Positions 34,942 to 43,070 of a stretch of 64,000 nt of DNA are shown one piece after another. The notes beneath the pieces were generated by a model. It was not told where the DNA came from. It did no database searches and worked only from the letters and a program-made list of their open reading frames with translations. Both the position numbers and the translations under genes were made by a program. Position 1 is the first letter of the stretch, and the number at the start of each line of letters is the position of its first letter. The stretch spans positions 124,001 through 188,000 of the forward strand of contig NZ_LZZW01000010.1 in the NCBI RefSeq assembly GCF_014170375.1, read 5' to 3'. The stretch is from Variovorax sp. UMC13. GTDB lineage: Bacteria; Pseudomonadota; Gammaproteobacteria; Burkholderiales; Burkholderiaceae_C.

Positions 34942-34972
34942 CGCCCTCATCTCTCCTTTTCGTGATTGAAAG

Positions 34973-34984
34973 TCACAAACGTGT
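34973..34984. promoter_or_regulatory. CI operator, variant copy
   Basis: TCACAAACGTGT matches the perfect operator (read as TCACGAACGTGA) at 10 of 12 positions. It touches the -35 box of the early promoter. Confidence 0.58.
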
Positions 34985-35012
34985 TGACAACATAAATCAC
35001 GTTCGTGACAAT
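34984..35012 (+). promoter_or_regulatory. Rightward early promoter (PL-like)
   Basis: TTGACA (34,984-34,989), a 17-bp spacer and GACAAT (35,007-35,012). Operators cover both the -35 side and the spacer/-10 side, so CI binding would block RNA polymerase. It drives the genes from 35,058 onward. Confidence 0.82.
34997..35008. promoter_or_regulatory. CI operator, perfect copy
   Basis: TCACGTTCGTGA, identical to the site at 32,691-32,702, lies in the spacer and at the edge of the -10 box of the early promoter. Confidence 0.75.
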
Positions 35013-35057
35013 CAACCCCGCACCGCAGCCACCCCGGCAGCGGATGAGGAGATCGAA

Positions 35058-35279
35058 ATGGCGACAACTACCCGGCCGGTGGACACGGCACACAGCAAGC
35101 AGATGGCGGCGATCCGTCGCGCGAACGCCATCGCTGCAAATGGCGAAGACCTGCTGCAGGTCTCGAAGCGCGTGGTGGAGTGGGAAGCGGCCGGCTTCTT
35201 CCGTGGCGGCCGCACGGTGCGCATTGCTCGCGCTGCTGTGGCGCGCATCGCCGCTGCCGAAGCTGGAGCCCGCGCATGA
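35058..35279 (+). CDS. First gene of rightward early operon, hypothetical
   Basis: A 73-residue alanine- and arginine-rich protein (MATTTRPVDTAHSKQMAAIR). The ribosome-binding site GAGGAG lies 8 nt before the ATG at 35,058. It is in the place of lambda N, but it is not arginine-rich at its N terminus. A small DNA-binding role is possible; no family recognised. Confidence 0.65.
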   Translation: MATTTRPVDTAHSKQMAAIRRANAIAANGEDLLQVSKRVVEWEAAGFFRGGRTVRIARAAVARIAAAEAGARA

Positions 35280-35401
35280 CCGTCTACCAATCCCTGGAGG
35301 CGCTGACGAAGCGCGAGCTGGAGGCTGTGTTCTTCACGATCGCGGCTGGTGTGCTGCTGCTGGGCGCTGCGTTCGGCCTGGTCATGGCGGTGTTCCTGTG
35401 A
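35276..35401 (+). CDS. 41-residue membrane protein
   Basis: Starts at an ATG overlapping the preceding stop. It has a charged N-terminal helix (MTVYQSLEALTKRELEAVFF) followed by one hydrophobic segment ending in MAVFL. A single-pass membrane peptide; role unknown. Confidence 0.62.
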   Translation: MTVYQSLEALTKRELEAVFFTIAAGVLLLGAAFGLVMAVFL

Positions 35402-35718
35402 GCGCCGCGAAGCACGCAGGGATGAACCTGCACGGCACCCCGGGCCCATTCGTGGCCCGCGAGGAGAAGCGGCCCGGCGATGCACCGCGCATCACAGTGC
35501 AGGCCGCGAACGGGGTCGTGCTCGCCGAACTCAGCAACTACAACGCCGCCGAGCGACGCACGCTGGCGCGCCAGTTCGCCGCCGCGCCCGACATGCAAGC
35601 CGCGCTGCTCCGCTTGAGCGCCAGTTACGCGCGCCTCAAACCGCCTGGCTACCCACGGTCGGACGCGGAGAAGCAGGCGGACGCCGCCATCGCCAAGGCC
35701 ACCGGGAGCGCATCGTGA
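35398..35718 (+). CDS. Hypothetical early phage protein
   Basis: A 106-residue protein from a GTG that overlaps the preceding stop. The sequence AANGVVLAELSNYNAAERRT is shared in style with small proteins of related phages. Unknown function. Confidence 0.62.
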   Translation: MSAAKHAGMNLHGTPGPFVAREEKRPGDAPRITVQAANGVVLAELSNYNAAERRTLARQFAAAPDMQAALLRLSASYARLKPPGYPRSDAEKQADAAIAKATGSAS

Positions 35719-35969
35719 GCGCCGCACCGAAACGCTATGGCGACATGACAGAGGCCGAGAAGCTCGCCTGGGGTGCCGCCGAGTCGAAGCGCCGCATTGC
35801 GGATCTCGCCGACCGCACCGCCGATGGCCTTCGCGCCGCGCAGCGCAATGCCGCCGCTCGCCGGCATGCCATTGGCGCAAGCCTCGGGCAAGCCGCCGAC
35901 ATGGTGATCCTGGCCAACCGCGCAGCGCGGCTGACCGCCCATCGCCTGGAAGCGCGGAGCCCGGCATGA
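35715..35969 (+). CDS. Hypothetical early phage protein
   Basis: An 84-residue helical protein starting with GTG (GTGA overlap). It is rich in A and R (DLADRTADGLRAAQRNAAAR). Not recognised. Confidence 0.6.
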   Translation: MSAAPKRYGDMTEAEKLAWGAAESKRRIADLADRTADGLRAAQRNAAARRHAIGASLGQAADMVILANRAARLTAHRLEARSPA

Positions 35970-36130
35970 GCTACGCCGACTACACCCCCGAGCCCCGCGA
36001 GGGCGACGACGAGCGCGAGGCCCTGGCCCGCCAGCGCGCGGCTGCACGCCGCCAGCACAACGCCTACATGGCGAACCCCCATCCCCGAGATCCCGAACAC
36101 GAGGGCGCCGGCGCGGCGCGTGACGAATGA
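35966..36130 (+). CDS. Small charged hypothetical protein
   Basis: A 54-residue protein, MSYADYTPEPREGDDEREAL at its start, with ATGA overlaps at both ends. It is polar throughout. Not recognised. Confidence 0.55.
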   Translation: MSYADYTPEPREGDDEREALARQRAAARRQHNAYMANPHPRDPEHEGAGAARDE

Positions 36131-36306
36131 ACGTTGTCCTCCTCCGCTGGCTGCTCGGCACCCTGCTCGCCCTCCTCATCGGCGCAAGCGGCCCGCTGAT
36201 CGACGGCCCCACCGAATTCGAGGCCGCCCTCGACACCGCCGCCGCGGCGCGTGACGTCGAACGCACCGATCTCTCCGAACGCATCGCATCGAAAGGAACG
36301 CCGTGA
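36127..36306 (+). CDS. Small exported or membrane-anchored protein
   Basis: A 59-residue protein with a hydrophobic N terminus (MNVVLLRWLLGTLLALLIGA) and a polar tail. It could be a signal anchor. The start and stop both overlap neighbours. Unknown role. Confidence 0.6.
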   Translation: MNVVLLRWLLGTLLALLIGASGPLIDGPTEFEAALDTAAAARDVERTDLSERIASKGTP

Positions 36307-36494
36307 ACCGTGACCTGTCCCCCTCCGAACTCGACGAATGGCAGGACGGCGAAGCCGCTCGCACGCCCGCCTCCGCCGGCGAGGAAGACCGCGAAACCTT
36401 GAGCGCCATGCGCTTGGTCTGGTTCTTCCTGGTGGTCGCCTCCCCCATCCTCTTGTCCGGCGTCATCGCGCTGGCTCGCCACTTCCTCAACTGA
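36303..36494 (+). CDS. Small C-terminal-anchored membrane protein
   Basis: A 63-residue protein whose acidic first half is followed by one membrane segment (about 37-58, MRLVWFFLVVASPILLSGVI). It starts with a GTG overlapping the preceding stop. Not recognised. Confidence 0.6.
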   Translation: MNRDLSPSELDEWQDGEAARTPASAGEEDRETLSAMRLVWFFLVVASPILLSGVIALARHFLN

Positions 36495-36502
36495 AAAAGA
36501 CC

Positions 36503-37840
36503 ATGAAGATCATCAACCTCAAGGCCGAGAACATCAAGAAGCTCGTGGCCATCGAGATCTCGCCCACCGGTGAGATCGTGACGATCGCGGGCCGCAACGG
36601 TCAGGGCAAGACCTCGGTGCTGGACAGCATCTGGTGGGCGCTGGCAGGCACCAGCGGCATCCAGTCGCAGCCGATCCGCAACGGGCAGAACAAGGCGCGC
36701 ATCCGTCTGGACCTGGGCGAGATCATCGTCGAGCGCAAGTTCACCGACGCCGGCAGTACGCTCACGGTCACCAATGCCGAGGGCGCCAAGTTCCCGAGCC
36801 CGCAGAAGATGCTCGACGCGCTGCTGGGCGAGCTCTCCTTCGACCCGCTGGCCTTCTCGCGCATGGCAGCCAAGCAGCAGTTCAACGAGCTGCGCCGCGT
36901 CAGCAAGCTGTCCATCGACGTCGAGGAGATTGATCGCCTGAACAAGGCCGACTTCGATGCGCGCACGGTGGTGAATCGCGACGCGAAGGCGCGACGCGCC
37001 CAGCTCGACGGCATCGTCGTGCCTACCGTGCCAGCCGGTGAACCTGTGGACGAGCAGGCGCTGCTGCAGCAGATGGCGACAGCAGCCGCGACCAACGTCG
37101 AGATCGAGGCGAAGAAACAGCGGCGCATCAAGGCTGCACAGCAGGTCGCAGCGGATCGCGACACGGTCGCTGCAGCCTCCGCCCTGGCTACTGAGAAGCG
37201 CGCTCAAGCGGCGGCGTTGATCGCCGAGGCCGACGGCTTGGACAGCAAGCGCGTTGAGCAGATGAAGGACATCGAAGCGCTCGAGGCGCGCTTGGCCGCG
37301 GCGCCCGCCCTTCCCGCGCTGGTCGACGTCGCAGTGCTCAGCCAGCAGATCACCGCCGCGCGCGCCGCCACCGCGCTGCGCGACAGCCGCGACCACGTCC
37401 TCAAGCAGCGCACCGCCATCGAGACCGATGCGGACGAGTTGGAGGCTAAGTCCAAGAAGCTCACGGAAGCCATCGCATCGCGCGAAAAGGACAAGGCTGA
37501 CGCGATCGCCGCCGCCGCGATGCCAGTAGAAGGCCTCGGCTTCGGCGACGGCATCGTCACCTACCGCGGTGTGCCCTTCGACCAGTGCTCCAGCGCCGAG
37601 CAGCTGCGCGTTTCGGTATCGATCGCCATGGCCAGCAACCCGAAGGTGCGCGTCATCCGCATCCAGGACGGCTCCCTCCTGGACGACGACAGCATGCGCG
37701 CCATCGCCGAGCTGGCCGCCGACAACGACTACCAGGTCTGGGTCGAGAAGGTCGACACCAGCGGAAAGGTCGGAATCGTCATCGAGGACGGCCACGTCAA
37801 GACAGTCAACACCCCCCAAGCAGAAGGAATCGCAGCATGA
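36503..37840 (+). CDS. SMC/RecF-like ATPase of phage recombination module
   Basis: A 445-residue ABC-type ATPase with Walker A GRNGQGKT at residues 30-37. A coiled-coil middle follows (about 190-340). The signature region is CSSAEQLRVSVSIA, and Walker B is VRVIRIQDGSLLDD. It is much shorter than SbcC or SMC. It begins at the ATG at 36,503 and ends overlapping the recT start (ATGA). It probably loads or regulates the annealing protein and exonuclease coded next to it, or senses DNA ends. Confidence 0.82.
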   Translation: MKIINLKAENIKKLVAIEISPTGEIVTIAGRNGQGKTSVLDSIWWALAGTSGIQSQPIRNGQNKARIRLDLGEIIVERKFTDAGSTLTVTNAEGAKFPSPQKMLDALLGELSFDPLAFSRMAAKQQFNELRRVSKLSIDVEEIDRLNKADFDARTVVNRDAKARRAQLDGIVVPTVPAGEPVDEQALLQQMATAAATNVEIEAKKQRRIKAAQQVAADRDTVAAASALATEKRAQAAALIAEADGLDSKRVEQMKDIEALEARLAAAPALPALVDVAVLSQQITAARAATALRDSRDHVLKQRTAIETDADELEAKSKKLTEAIASREKDKADAIAAAAMPVEGLGFGDGIVTYRGVPFDQCSSAEQLRVSVSIAMASNPKVRVIRIQDGSLLDDDSMRAIAELAADNDYQVWVEKVDTSGKVGIVIEDGHVKTVNTPQAEGIAA

Positions 37841-38976
37841 ACGCCCCTACGAGGTTCGCCGAGTCGTCGGCATTGCAGGTAGTCGAGACGCCCCAGGCGC
37901 CGGTCCAAACGAGCAGCGCCGCGCTCATCCTCAATGGCGATGCCATGGACCGCATCTTCAAGTTCGCGGAACTCATGGCGAACGGGTCGGTGACGATCCC
38001 CAAGCACCTGCAGAAGAACGTTGCCGACTGCCTGGCCGTCACGATGCAGGCCACCCAGTGGGGCATGAATCCCTTTGCCGTGGCGCAGAAGACGCATGTC
38101 AGCCAGGGCGGCGCGCTGGGCTACGAGGCGCAACTGGTCAGCGCTGTGGTCGCCGAGTGCGGACCGGTCGAAGGCTTCCCGGAGTATGAGTACATCGGCG
38201 ACTGGAGCAAGGTGCTCGGCAAGGTCGAGGAACGCAAGTCCGACAAGGGCGGCAAGTACTACGTGTCGACCTACAGCAAGAAGGATGAAGAAGGCCTCGG
38301 CGTGCGTTGCAAGCTGCGCCTCAAAGGCGAGAAGGAGCCGCGCGTCATGGAAGTGTTCATGTCGCAGTGCTTTCCCCGTTTCTCAACCCAATGGGCCACC
38401 GACCCCAAGCAGCAGATCAGCTACGTGGCCATCCGCAAGTGGGCACGCCAGAACACGCCCGGCGTGATCCTCGGCGTCTACACGCCCGACGAGCTCGACG
38501 GCCTGGTGCCGCGTGACATGGGCCCGGCCGAGGTGGTGAAGCCGACGATCCCCGACGAACTGCTGACCGCCGCCGAGGCTGCAGCCCAGCGCGGCGTCGC
38601 CGCGTATCAGAAGTTCTGGACCGACACCGGCAAGGACAACCGGAAGACGCTGGATGCCGAACACACGCGGCTCAAGGGCATCGCAGCCCAAGCGGACAAG
38701 GACCGAACCCTGGACAACGCGGCGTCGACGCCGGCTGCGCCCGCTGCCCCTGTCTCTACCGCAGCGCCCGCAGCAGCAGCTGATGCCGCCGTCTCCGACA
38801 AGCCCGACGACGGCCTGGTCGTCAGCTATGCGCACGTCATGGAACGCATGACGAAGGCCAAGACCCCGGACGCATTGAACGAAGCGGCCGACCTCATCAA
38901 GAGCGTCACCAACGGCGCCCAGCGCGCCGAGCTGCAGGGCAAGTACGACGAACTCATGAAGGAGATGGACCTGTGA
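37837..38976 (+). CDS. recT: RecT-family single-strand annealing protein
   Basis: A 379-residue protein of the RecT family that binds single-stranded DNA and anneals homologous strands. The conserved core reads CLAVTMQATQWGMNPFAVAQ, followed by HVSQGGALGYEAQLVSAV. A proline/alanine-rich linker lies near residue 310, and the C terminus is acidic-charged. It overlaps the SMC-like gene and the exonuclease gene, so all three are coupled. Confidence 0.9.
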   Translation: MNAPTRFAESSALQVVETPQAPVQTSSAALILNGDAMDRIFKFAELMANGSVTIPKHLQKNVADCLAVTMQATQWGMNPFAVAQKTHVSQGGALGYEAQLVSAVVAECGPVEGFPEYEYIGDWSKVLGKVEERKSDKGGKYYVSTYSKKDEEGLGVRCKLRLKGEKEPRVMEVFMSQCFPRFSTQWATDPKQQISYVAIRKWARQNTPGVILGVYTPDELDGLVPRDMGPAEVVKPTIPDELLTAAEAAAQRGVAAYQKFWTDTGKDNRKTLDAEHTRLKGIAAQADKDRTLDNAASTPAAPAAPVSTAAPAAAADAAVSDKPDDGLVVSYAHVMERMTKAKTPDALNEAADLIKSVTNGAQRAELQGKYDELMKEMDL

Positions 38977-39659
38977 AATTCATCGAATGCCAACAAGGGA
39001 CGCCCGAGTGGCTCCACGCGCGCGCCGGCGCCATCACTGCCAGCTGCTTCGCAGAGGCGATCAGCGTTCTGCAGCGCGACGGTGCCAAGCGCAAGAAGGG
39101 CGAGCCCACCGCAGCGGCCGAGAAGTACGCCGGCGACGTCGCCATCGAGCGCATCAGCGGCAAGCCCTACGGCGAGCCGCCGAAGGCCTGGGTGTTGAAC
39201 CGCGGCCACGAGATGGAAGTGCTGGCGCGCGCGGCGTACGAGACGCGCAGCGGCATGCTGGCCATGGAATCAGGCATCTGCAAAACCGATGACGACTGGT
39301 TCGGCTACAGCACCGACGGCCTCGTGGCCGACGACGGCCTGATCGAGATCAAGTGCCCGATCGCGAGCGACAAGATCATCGAGATGCTGGAGACCGGCGA
39401 CATCTCCGAGTACCGCCACCAGATGCAGGGCGGCATGTGGATCACCGGCCGGAAGTGGTGCGATTTCATCATGTACGTGCCCGACCTAGAAAGTGTCGGC
39501 CGCGACCTGTTCGTCAAGCGTGTGCACCGCGATGACGAGTTCATCGACGACATGGTCGAGAAGCTGATGGCCTTCCGCGCCACCGTCGAACGCACCGAGG
39601 CCTTCTTCCGTACCGCGCCTGCGAACGACGCGAACTGGCCCTTCCCCGCTACCGCCTGA
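38973..39659 (+). CDS. YqaJ-family (lambda Exo-like) recombination exonuclease
   Basis: A 228-residue exonuclease of the YqaJ superfamily. The motifs are GTPEWLHARAGAITAS at the N terminus, then a glycine-rich step and DGLIEIKCPIA, the ExK nuclease core, with YRHQMQGGMWITG after it. It degrades the 5' strand so that RecT can anneal the 3' tail. The start is GTG and overlaps recT by GTGA. Confidence 0.9.
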   Translation: MKFIECQQGTPEWLHARAGAITASCFAEAISVLQRDGAKRKKGEPTAAAEKYAGDVAIERISGKPYGEPPKAWVLNRGHEMEVLARAAYETRSGMLAMESGICKTDDDWFGYSTDGLVADDGLIEIKCPIASDKIIEMLETGDISEYRHQMQGGMWITGRKWCDFIMYVPDLESVGRDLFVKRVHRDDEFIDDMVEKLMAFRATVERTEAFFRTAPANDANWPFPATA

Positions 39660-39691
39660 CCCGGCCTCCACCACCTCACCGAAAGCCCCCC

Positions 39692-40363
39692 ATGCTCGAA
39701 CTCCTTGAACCCACCACCATGAAGCTCGCCAACGTACAGGCGCGCGTCGAGAAGCACGGCGATGAAGACGTGATGGCCATCGACTTGTCGGTGGTGTGGA
39801 ACACCAACAACCGCAGCCTGACCGCCATCCAGAAGGAACTGCGCAACTGCCTGTTCTGCGACCGCCGCCAGGGCGACGACGGCGACCAGACCGAGATGGA
39901 TCTGCCCGTCGACGAGATGCCCAACATCCGCGTGCCGGGCATGGACTACCCGGTGAAGCTGGACTTCCAGCAGGTCGGCGCGCGCGTCGAGGTCGCCTAC
40001 GGCATCAGCGAGGTCTCGGCCATCGTGCTGAACCTCTGCAAGGTCGGGAAGATGCGCGTCACGCCGATCGAAGGTGGTAGCGCCGAAGTGAAGTTCTCGA
40101 TCTCGTCGTCGGCCGACATCGACGACCACATCATCGGCACGCTGTCGGTGCTGCAGCAGCGCGAGATCTCGATCAAGCTGACGATGCCCGAAGTCGAGCA
40201 GCCGTCGGCGCCACTGACCGAAGACGATGTCTTCCCGGGCCTGGCCGGCGGCCCGCTCGACAGCGCCAAGAGCACGCCGAAGCTCACCAAGGCGCAGAAG
40301 GCCGCGGCTGCGAAGAGCGCGACGGAAGAGTTCCTGGGCGCGCACAAGGATGGCGAGGAGTGA
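39692..40363 (+). CDS. Hypothetical recombination-module protein
   Basis: A 223-residue protein. It has a beta-rich N-terminal 160 residues and an alanine/lysine-rich C-terminal tail. The sequence SISSSADIDDHIIGTLSVLQ lies near residue 135. It follows the exonuclease and may be a single-strand binding or accessory protein; that is a guess from position. Confidence 0.65.
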   Translation: MLELLEPTTMKLANVQARVEKHGDEDVMAIDLSVVWNTNNRSLTAIQKELRNCLFCDRRQGDDGDQTEMDLPVDEMPNIRVPGMDYPVKLDFQQVGARVEVAYGISEVSAIVLNLCKVGKMRVTPIEGGSAEVKFSISSSADIDDHIIGTLSVLQQREISIKLTMPEVEQPSAPLTEDDVFPGLAGGPLDSAKSTPKLTKAQKAAAAKSATEEFLGAHKDGEE

Positions 40364-40533
40364 TCTTCATGGCCAAGCACAAGATCATCTCCGCCTACAT
40401 CCGCTCACGCGAGCTGGCGCCCGGCCACGACCAGGCATGTGCGGCCGTGGCCCAGTCGCTCGGCCTCGAAACCGACACAGTGCGCGCCGTCGTCGACGAG
40501 CACCTGGCGCTGAGCCACGAGGAGCTGGCTTGA
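40360..40533 (+). CDS. Small hypothetical protein
   Basis: A 57-residue helical protein from a GTG overlapping the preceding stop; an ATG three codons later is also possible. The sequence includes ELAPGHDQACAAVAQSLGLE. Possibly a small DNA-binding helix-turn-helix. Confidence 0.58.
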   Translation: MIFMAKHKIISAYIRSRELAPGHDQACAAVAQSLGLETDTVRAVVDEHLALSHEELA

Positions 40534-41414
40534 CCAAGCTCACCAAGCAGCAATCGAAGCTGCACCAGCAGGCTATGGAGCTGGTGCATTCCGATAAAAC
40601 GCTGAGCTGGGAGGATCGATCCTTCATCCTCGAGCACTATTTCGAAGCTCAAGGCCAGCTCAACGCCCTGGCCGGCGCATTCTTCACGCCTCACGGCCTT
40701 GCCCGCGACCTGTCTATCGAGGTGTGCTGCGGCAGCGGTCGGTTCAGCTTGGTCGACCTGTGCGCGGGCATCGGCATGCTGTCTTTTGCCTGCGAGCACA
40801 AGGACGCGGACATTACCTGCGTCGAGTTCTGCGAGGAGTACGTGTCCGTCGGGCGCCGCGTGGTGCCGTCGGCCAACTGGATTCACGCCGACGTTTTCAC
40901 CGCAGAGCTGGGACGCTACGACTTCGCCGTCAGCAATCCGCCATTTGGCGCGATCAAAGGCGATCAGTTCGCCGGTCGCTATAGCGGTGGGCAGTTCGAA
41001 TACAAGGTGATCGAGCGCGCCTCCTTGGTGGCAGACCACGGGGTCTTCATCCTGCCACAGCAGTCAGCACCATTCCGGTACTCGGGGGAGCGCGGTTATC
41101 GAGAGGAGATGACCGACAAGTGCCGCAAGTTCTGGCAACAGACTGGCATCGAGATGCAGCCGAGCTGTGGAATCGATACCGCCTACTACATTGGCGACTG
41201 GAAGGGCGTGAGCCCCATGTGCGAGGTCGTCTGCTGCGACTTCACGAACACGGAAACCATGCCGAAGGCCAATGGCGGCAGTCTGGTTTCTGCAGCAGAA
41301 GATTCGCAAGCTCATCAATTGGGTCTCGACCTGTTCGGCGAGTCCACGACAACTCGGCGCCAACGACTCGACCGCAAGGCCGAGGTCCGGCGGCGCGCAA
41401 GGACAGCGCTATGA
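40530..41414 (+). CDS. DNA adenine-type methyltransferase
   Basis: A 294-residue SAM-dependent DNA methyltransferase. Motif I is LVDLCAGIGMLSF, and motif IV is SNPPFG, which marks an amino-methyltransferase of the N6-adenine type. It starts with a TTG that overlaps the preceding stop (TTGA). There is no restriction gene nearby, so an orphan enzyme that masks phage DNA from host restriction or controls its own promoters is plausible. Confidence 0.85.
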   Translation: MTKLTKQQSKLHQQAMELVHSDKTLSWEDRSFILEHYFEAQGQLNALAGAFFTPHGLARDLSIEVCCGSGRFSLVDLCAGIGMLSFACEHKDADITCVEFCEEYVSVGRRVVPSANWIHADVFTAELGRYDFAVSNPPFGAIKGDQFAGRYSGGQFEYKVIERASLVADHGVFILPQQSAPFRYSGERGYREEMTDKCRKFWQQTGIEMQPSCGIDTAYYIGDWKGVSPMCEVVCCDFTNTETMPKANGGSLVSAAEDSQAHQLGLDLFGESTTTRRQRLDRKAEVRRRARTAL

Positions 41415-41641
41415 CCACCCCAGGTTTCATCGCCCTGTCCAGCGCCGTAGCGCGCACGAAGGACCAAATCTACCGCACGCACTGCGCTGCGACTGCTGGC
41501 GTGCCGCCGGTGGCCGTGCGCGCCTCCATGCGCTGCGTGCGCTGCTCGGGCCTGCTTACATACACCGTCTCGGCCATCGACGGCCGCACCACTGGCCGGT
41601 GCTCGAGCGCTGGCTGCCTGAACTGGGCGCTCTCCGCCTGA
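41411..41641 (+). CDS. Small zinc-ribbon-like protein
   Basis: A 76-residue protein with CVRCSG and CSSAGC, a possible four-cysteine zinc site. Starts at an ATG overlapping the methyltransferase stop. Unknown function. Confidence 0.6.
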   Translation: MTTPGFIALSSAVARTKDQIYRTHCAATAGVPPVAVRASMRCVRCSGLLTYTVSAIDGRTTGRCSSAGCLNWALSA

Positions 41642-41650
41642 AAGAACCCA

Positions 41651-42235
41651 ATGCCCAACACCAATGAACGAGATGCGCTGATCGCCGCGCTGAAATTCCA
41701 CCCGAGCGCGTCGCACGTCAGCCCCGACTTCCGCGACCTGTTCAACAAGACGCTCGACCAGCACGCCGTCGCTCTCGCTGCCACCGCCCCCAATGCCGGG
41801 GCTCCGCTGGCCGATTCTCAGATCGTCATGCAAATCCTGAATGGCGGCGGCTGGGAGCTTTATCGCGCGGAGCCATGGGAGGCCCTCACCGACGAGGCCA
41901 ACGCGGAGAAGGCATGGTTCGTCAAGCGCACCCGAGCTCCATTTTGTGACCAGCAGAGCATGCGCCAGTGGGCAGGTCCAACTGCCTTGTCTGCTTTCGC
42001 TACCGCGTTCTCTGCGCTGGGCCTCGTGATGCCGGCCGCCGCACCCGCGCAACAGGCCGGGGCTCCGCTGCCACTGGCGCCCAGCGAGGCGGCGCGCAGT
42101 TTCCGGCTGCTGCTAACCGCCGAGATCGGCGCGTCCATCGACGTTTCCGGAGACATCGCTCGCCAAGAGGCGCAAATCGACATGGCAGACCACCTGCTGG
42201 TCAAGTTCAACGAACTGTTCCCGGAGGCATCATGA
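41651..42235 (+). CDS. Hypothetical early protein
   Basis: A 194-residue protein. The N-terminal third is mixed; the middle carries WELYRAEPWEALTDEANAEK and a proline/alanine-rich linker. It overlaps the next gene by ATGA. Not recognised. Confidence 0.6.
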   Translation: MPNTNERDALIAALKFHPSASHVSPDFRDLFNKTLDQHAVALAATAPNAGAPLADSQIVMQILNGGGWELYRAEPWEALTDEANAEKAWFVKRTRAPFCDQQSMRQWAGPTALSAFATAFSALGLVMPAAAPAQQAGAPLPLAPSEAARSFRLLLTAEIGASIDVSGDIARQEAQIDMADHLLVKFNELFPEAS

Positions 42236-42816
42236 GCGTTCCCGATTGGATGATCGACACACCGCAAGCATCGGTGGACGACTTGGCGGCGCTGGTTCGC
42301 AGACTCGCCCGGTCGCTCCGCAAAGCCGCGCCAGACAACGCTTTGCCAGACCAGGCACTGGACTACTTGCGCCGGCACGGCCTCGAAGCCTCAATCCTCC
42401 GCGCCACCCCACCCCAGGCCACACTCCCCGCCAGTGAGACGGTGGAGTTGGTTGCGAGCTATCGTGCGACCGCTGATGGCTTTGAAAAGATCACCACCCG
42501 CGCCCAGGCCCAGGCAGATGCGGCAGAGCCGGTGGGGGCGGACCTCTGGTATCTGCAAGACACCCGGCAATTCGTTGGCAACGATGTGCTGTGGTGGGCG
42601 AAGGACGGCAGGGGCTACACCACCGACCTGAGCAAGGCCCACGCCTTCGGTGCAGCGGAAGCGGCTCGACAGGAGGCGGCACGCGGCGTGGATCGCGCTT
42701 GGCCCAAGGCCTACATCGACGCCAAGGCCCGGCCTGCCGTCGACTTTCAGCACATCAACCACGCTGAGGCCCTTGCAGCCCAGGCCCCTGCTGTGCGGGG
42801 AGGTGAGCAGCAATGA
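42232..42816 (+). CDS. Hypothetical early protein
   Basis: A 194-residue protein with a conserved-looking central domain (DLWYLQDTRQFVGNDVLWWA followed by GRGYTTDLSKAHAFG) that resembles small domains common in Burkholderiales phages. Function unknown. Confidence 0.6.
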   Translation: MSVPDWMIDTPQASVDDLAALVRRLARSLRKAAPDNALPDQALDYLRRHGLEASILRATPPQATLPASETVELVASYRATADGFEKITTRAQAQADAAEPVGADLWYLQDTRQFVGNDVLWWAKDGRGYTTDLSKAHAFGAAEAARQEAARGVDRAWPKAYIDAKARPAVDFQHINHAEALAAQAPAVRGGEQQ

Positions 42817-43070
42817 ACCTCTACCCCGAAACGATCACCAGCGAGGCAGCGCAGGCGGCCATGGAGGCTCACTCCAACATGGCACTGCTGGGTGCGATCA
42901 CTGCCCTTTGCTCGAACAGTCTCAGCCACGGGGGCCGCATGCGCGCGGTCGAAAACCGAATCATGGCCATCTGCCACAAGGAATCCATCGCGCAACTCAA
43001 GATCATGGACCGGGCGCAAGGCCGGACTCAGGCACCCAGTGCAGCACTGCAGGCGGAGCAACCCAAATGA
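42813..43070 (+). CDS. Small hypothetical protein
   Basis: An 85-residue helical protein (MNLYPETITSEAAQAAMEAH) with coupled start and stop. Not recognised. Confidence 0.58.
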   Translation: MNLYPETITSEAAQAAMEAHSNMALLGAITALCSNSLSHGGRMRAVENRIMAICHKESIAQLKIMDRAQGRTQAPSAALQAEQPK

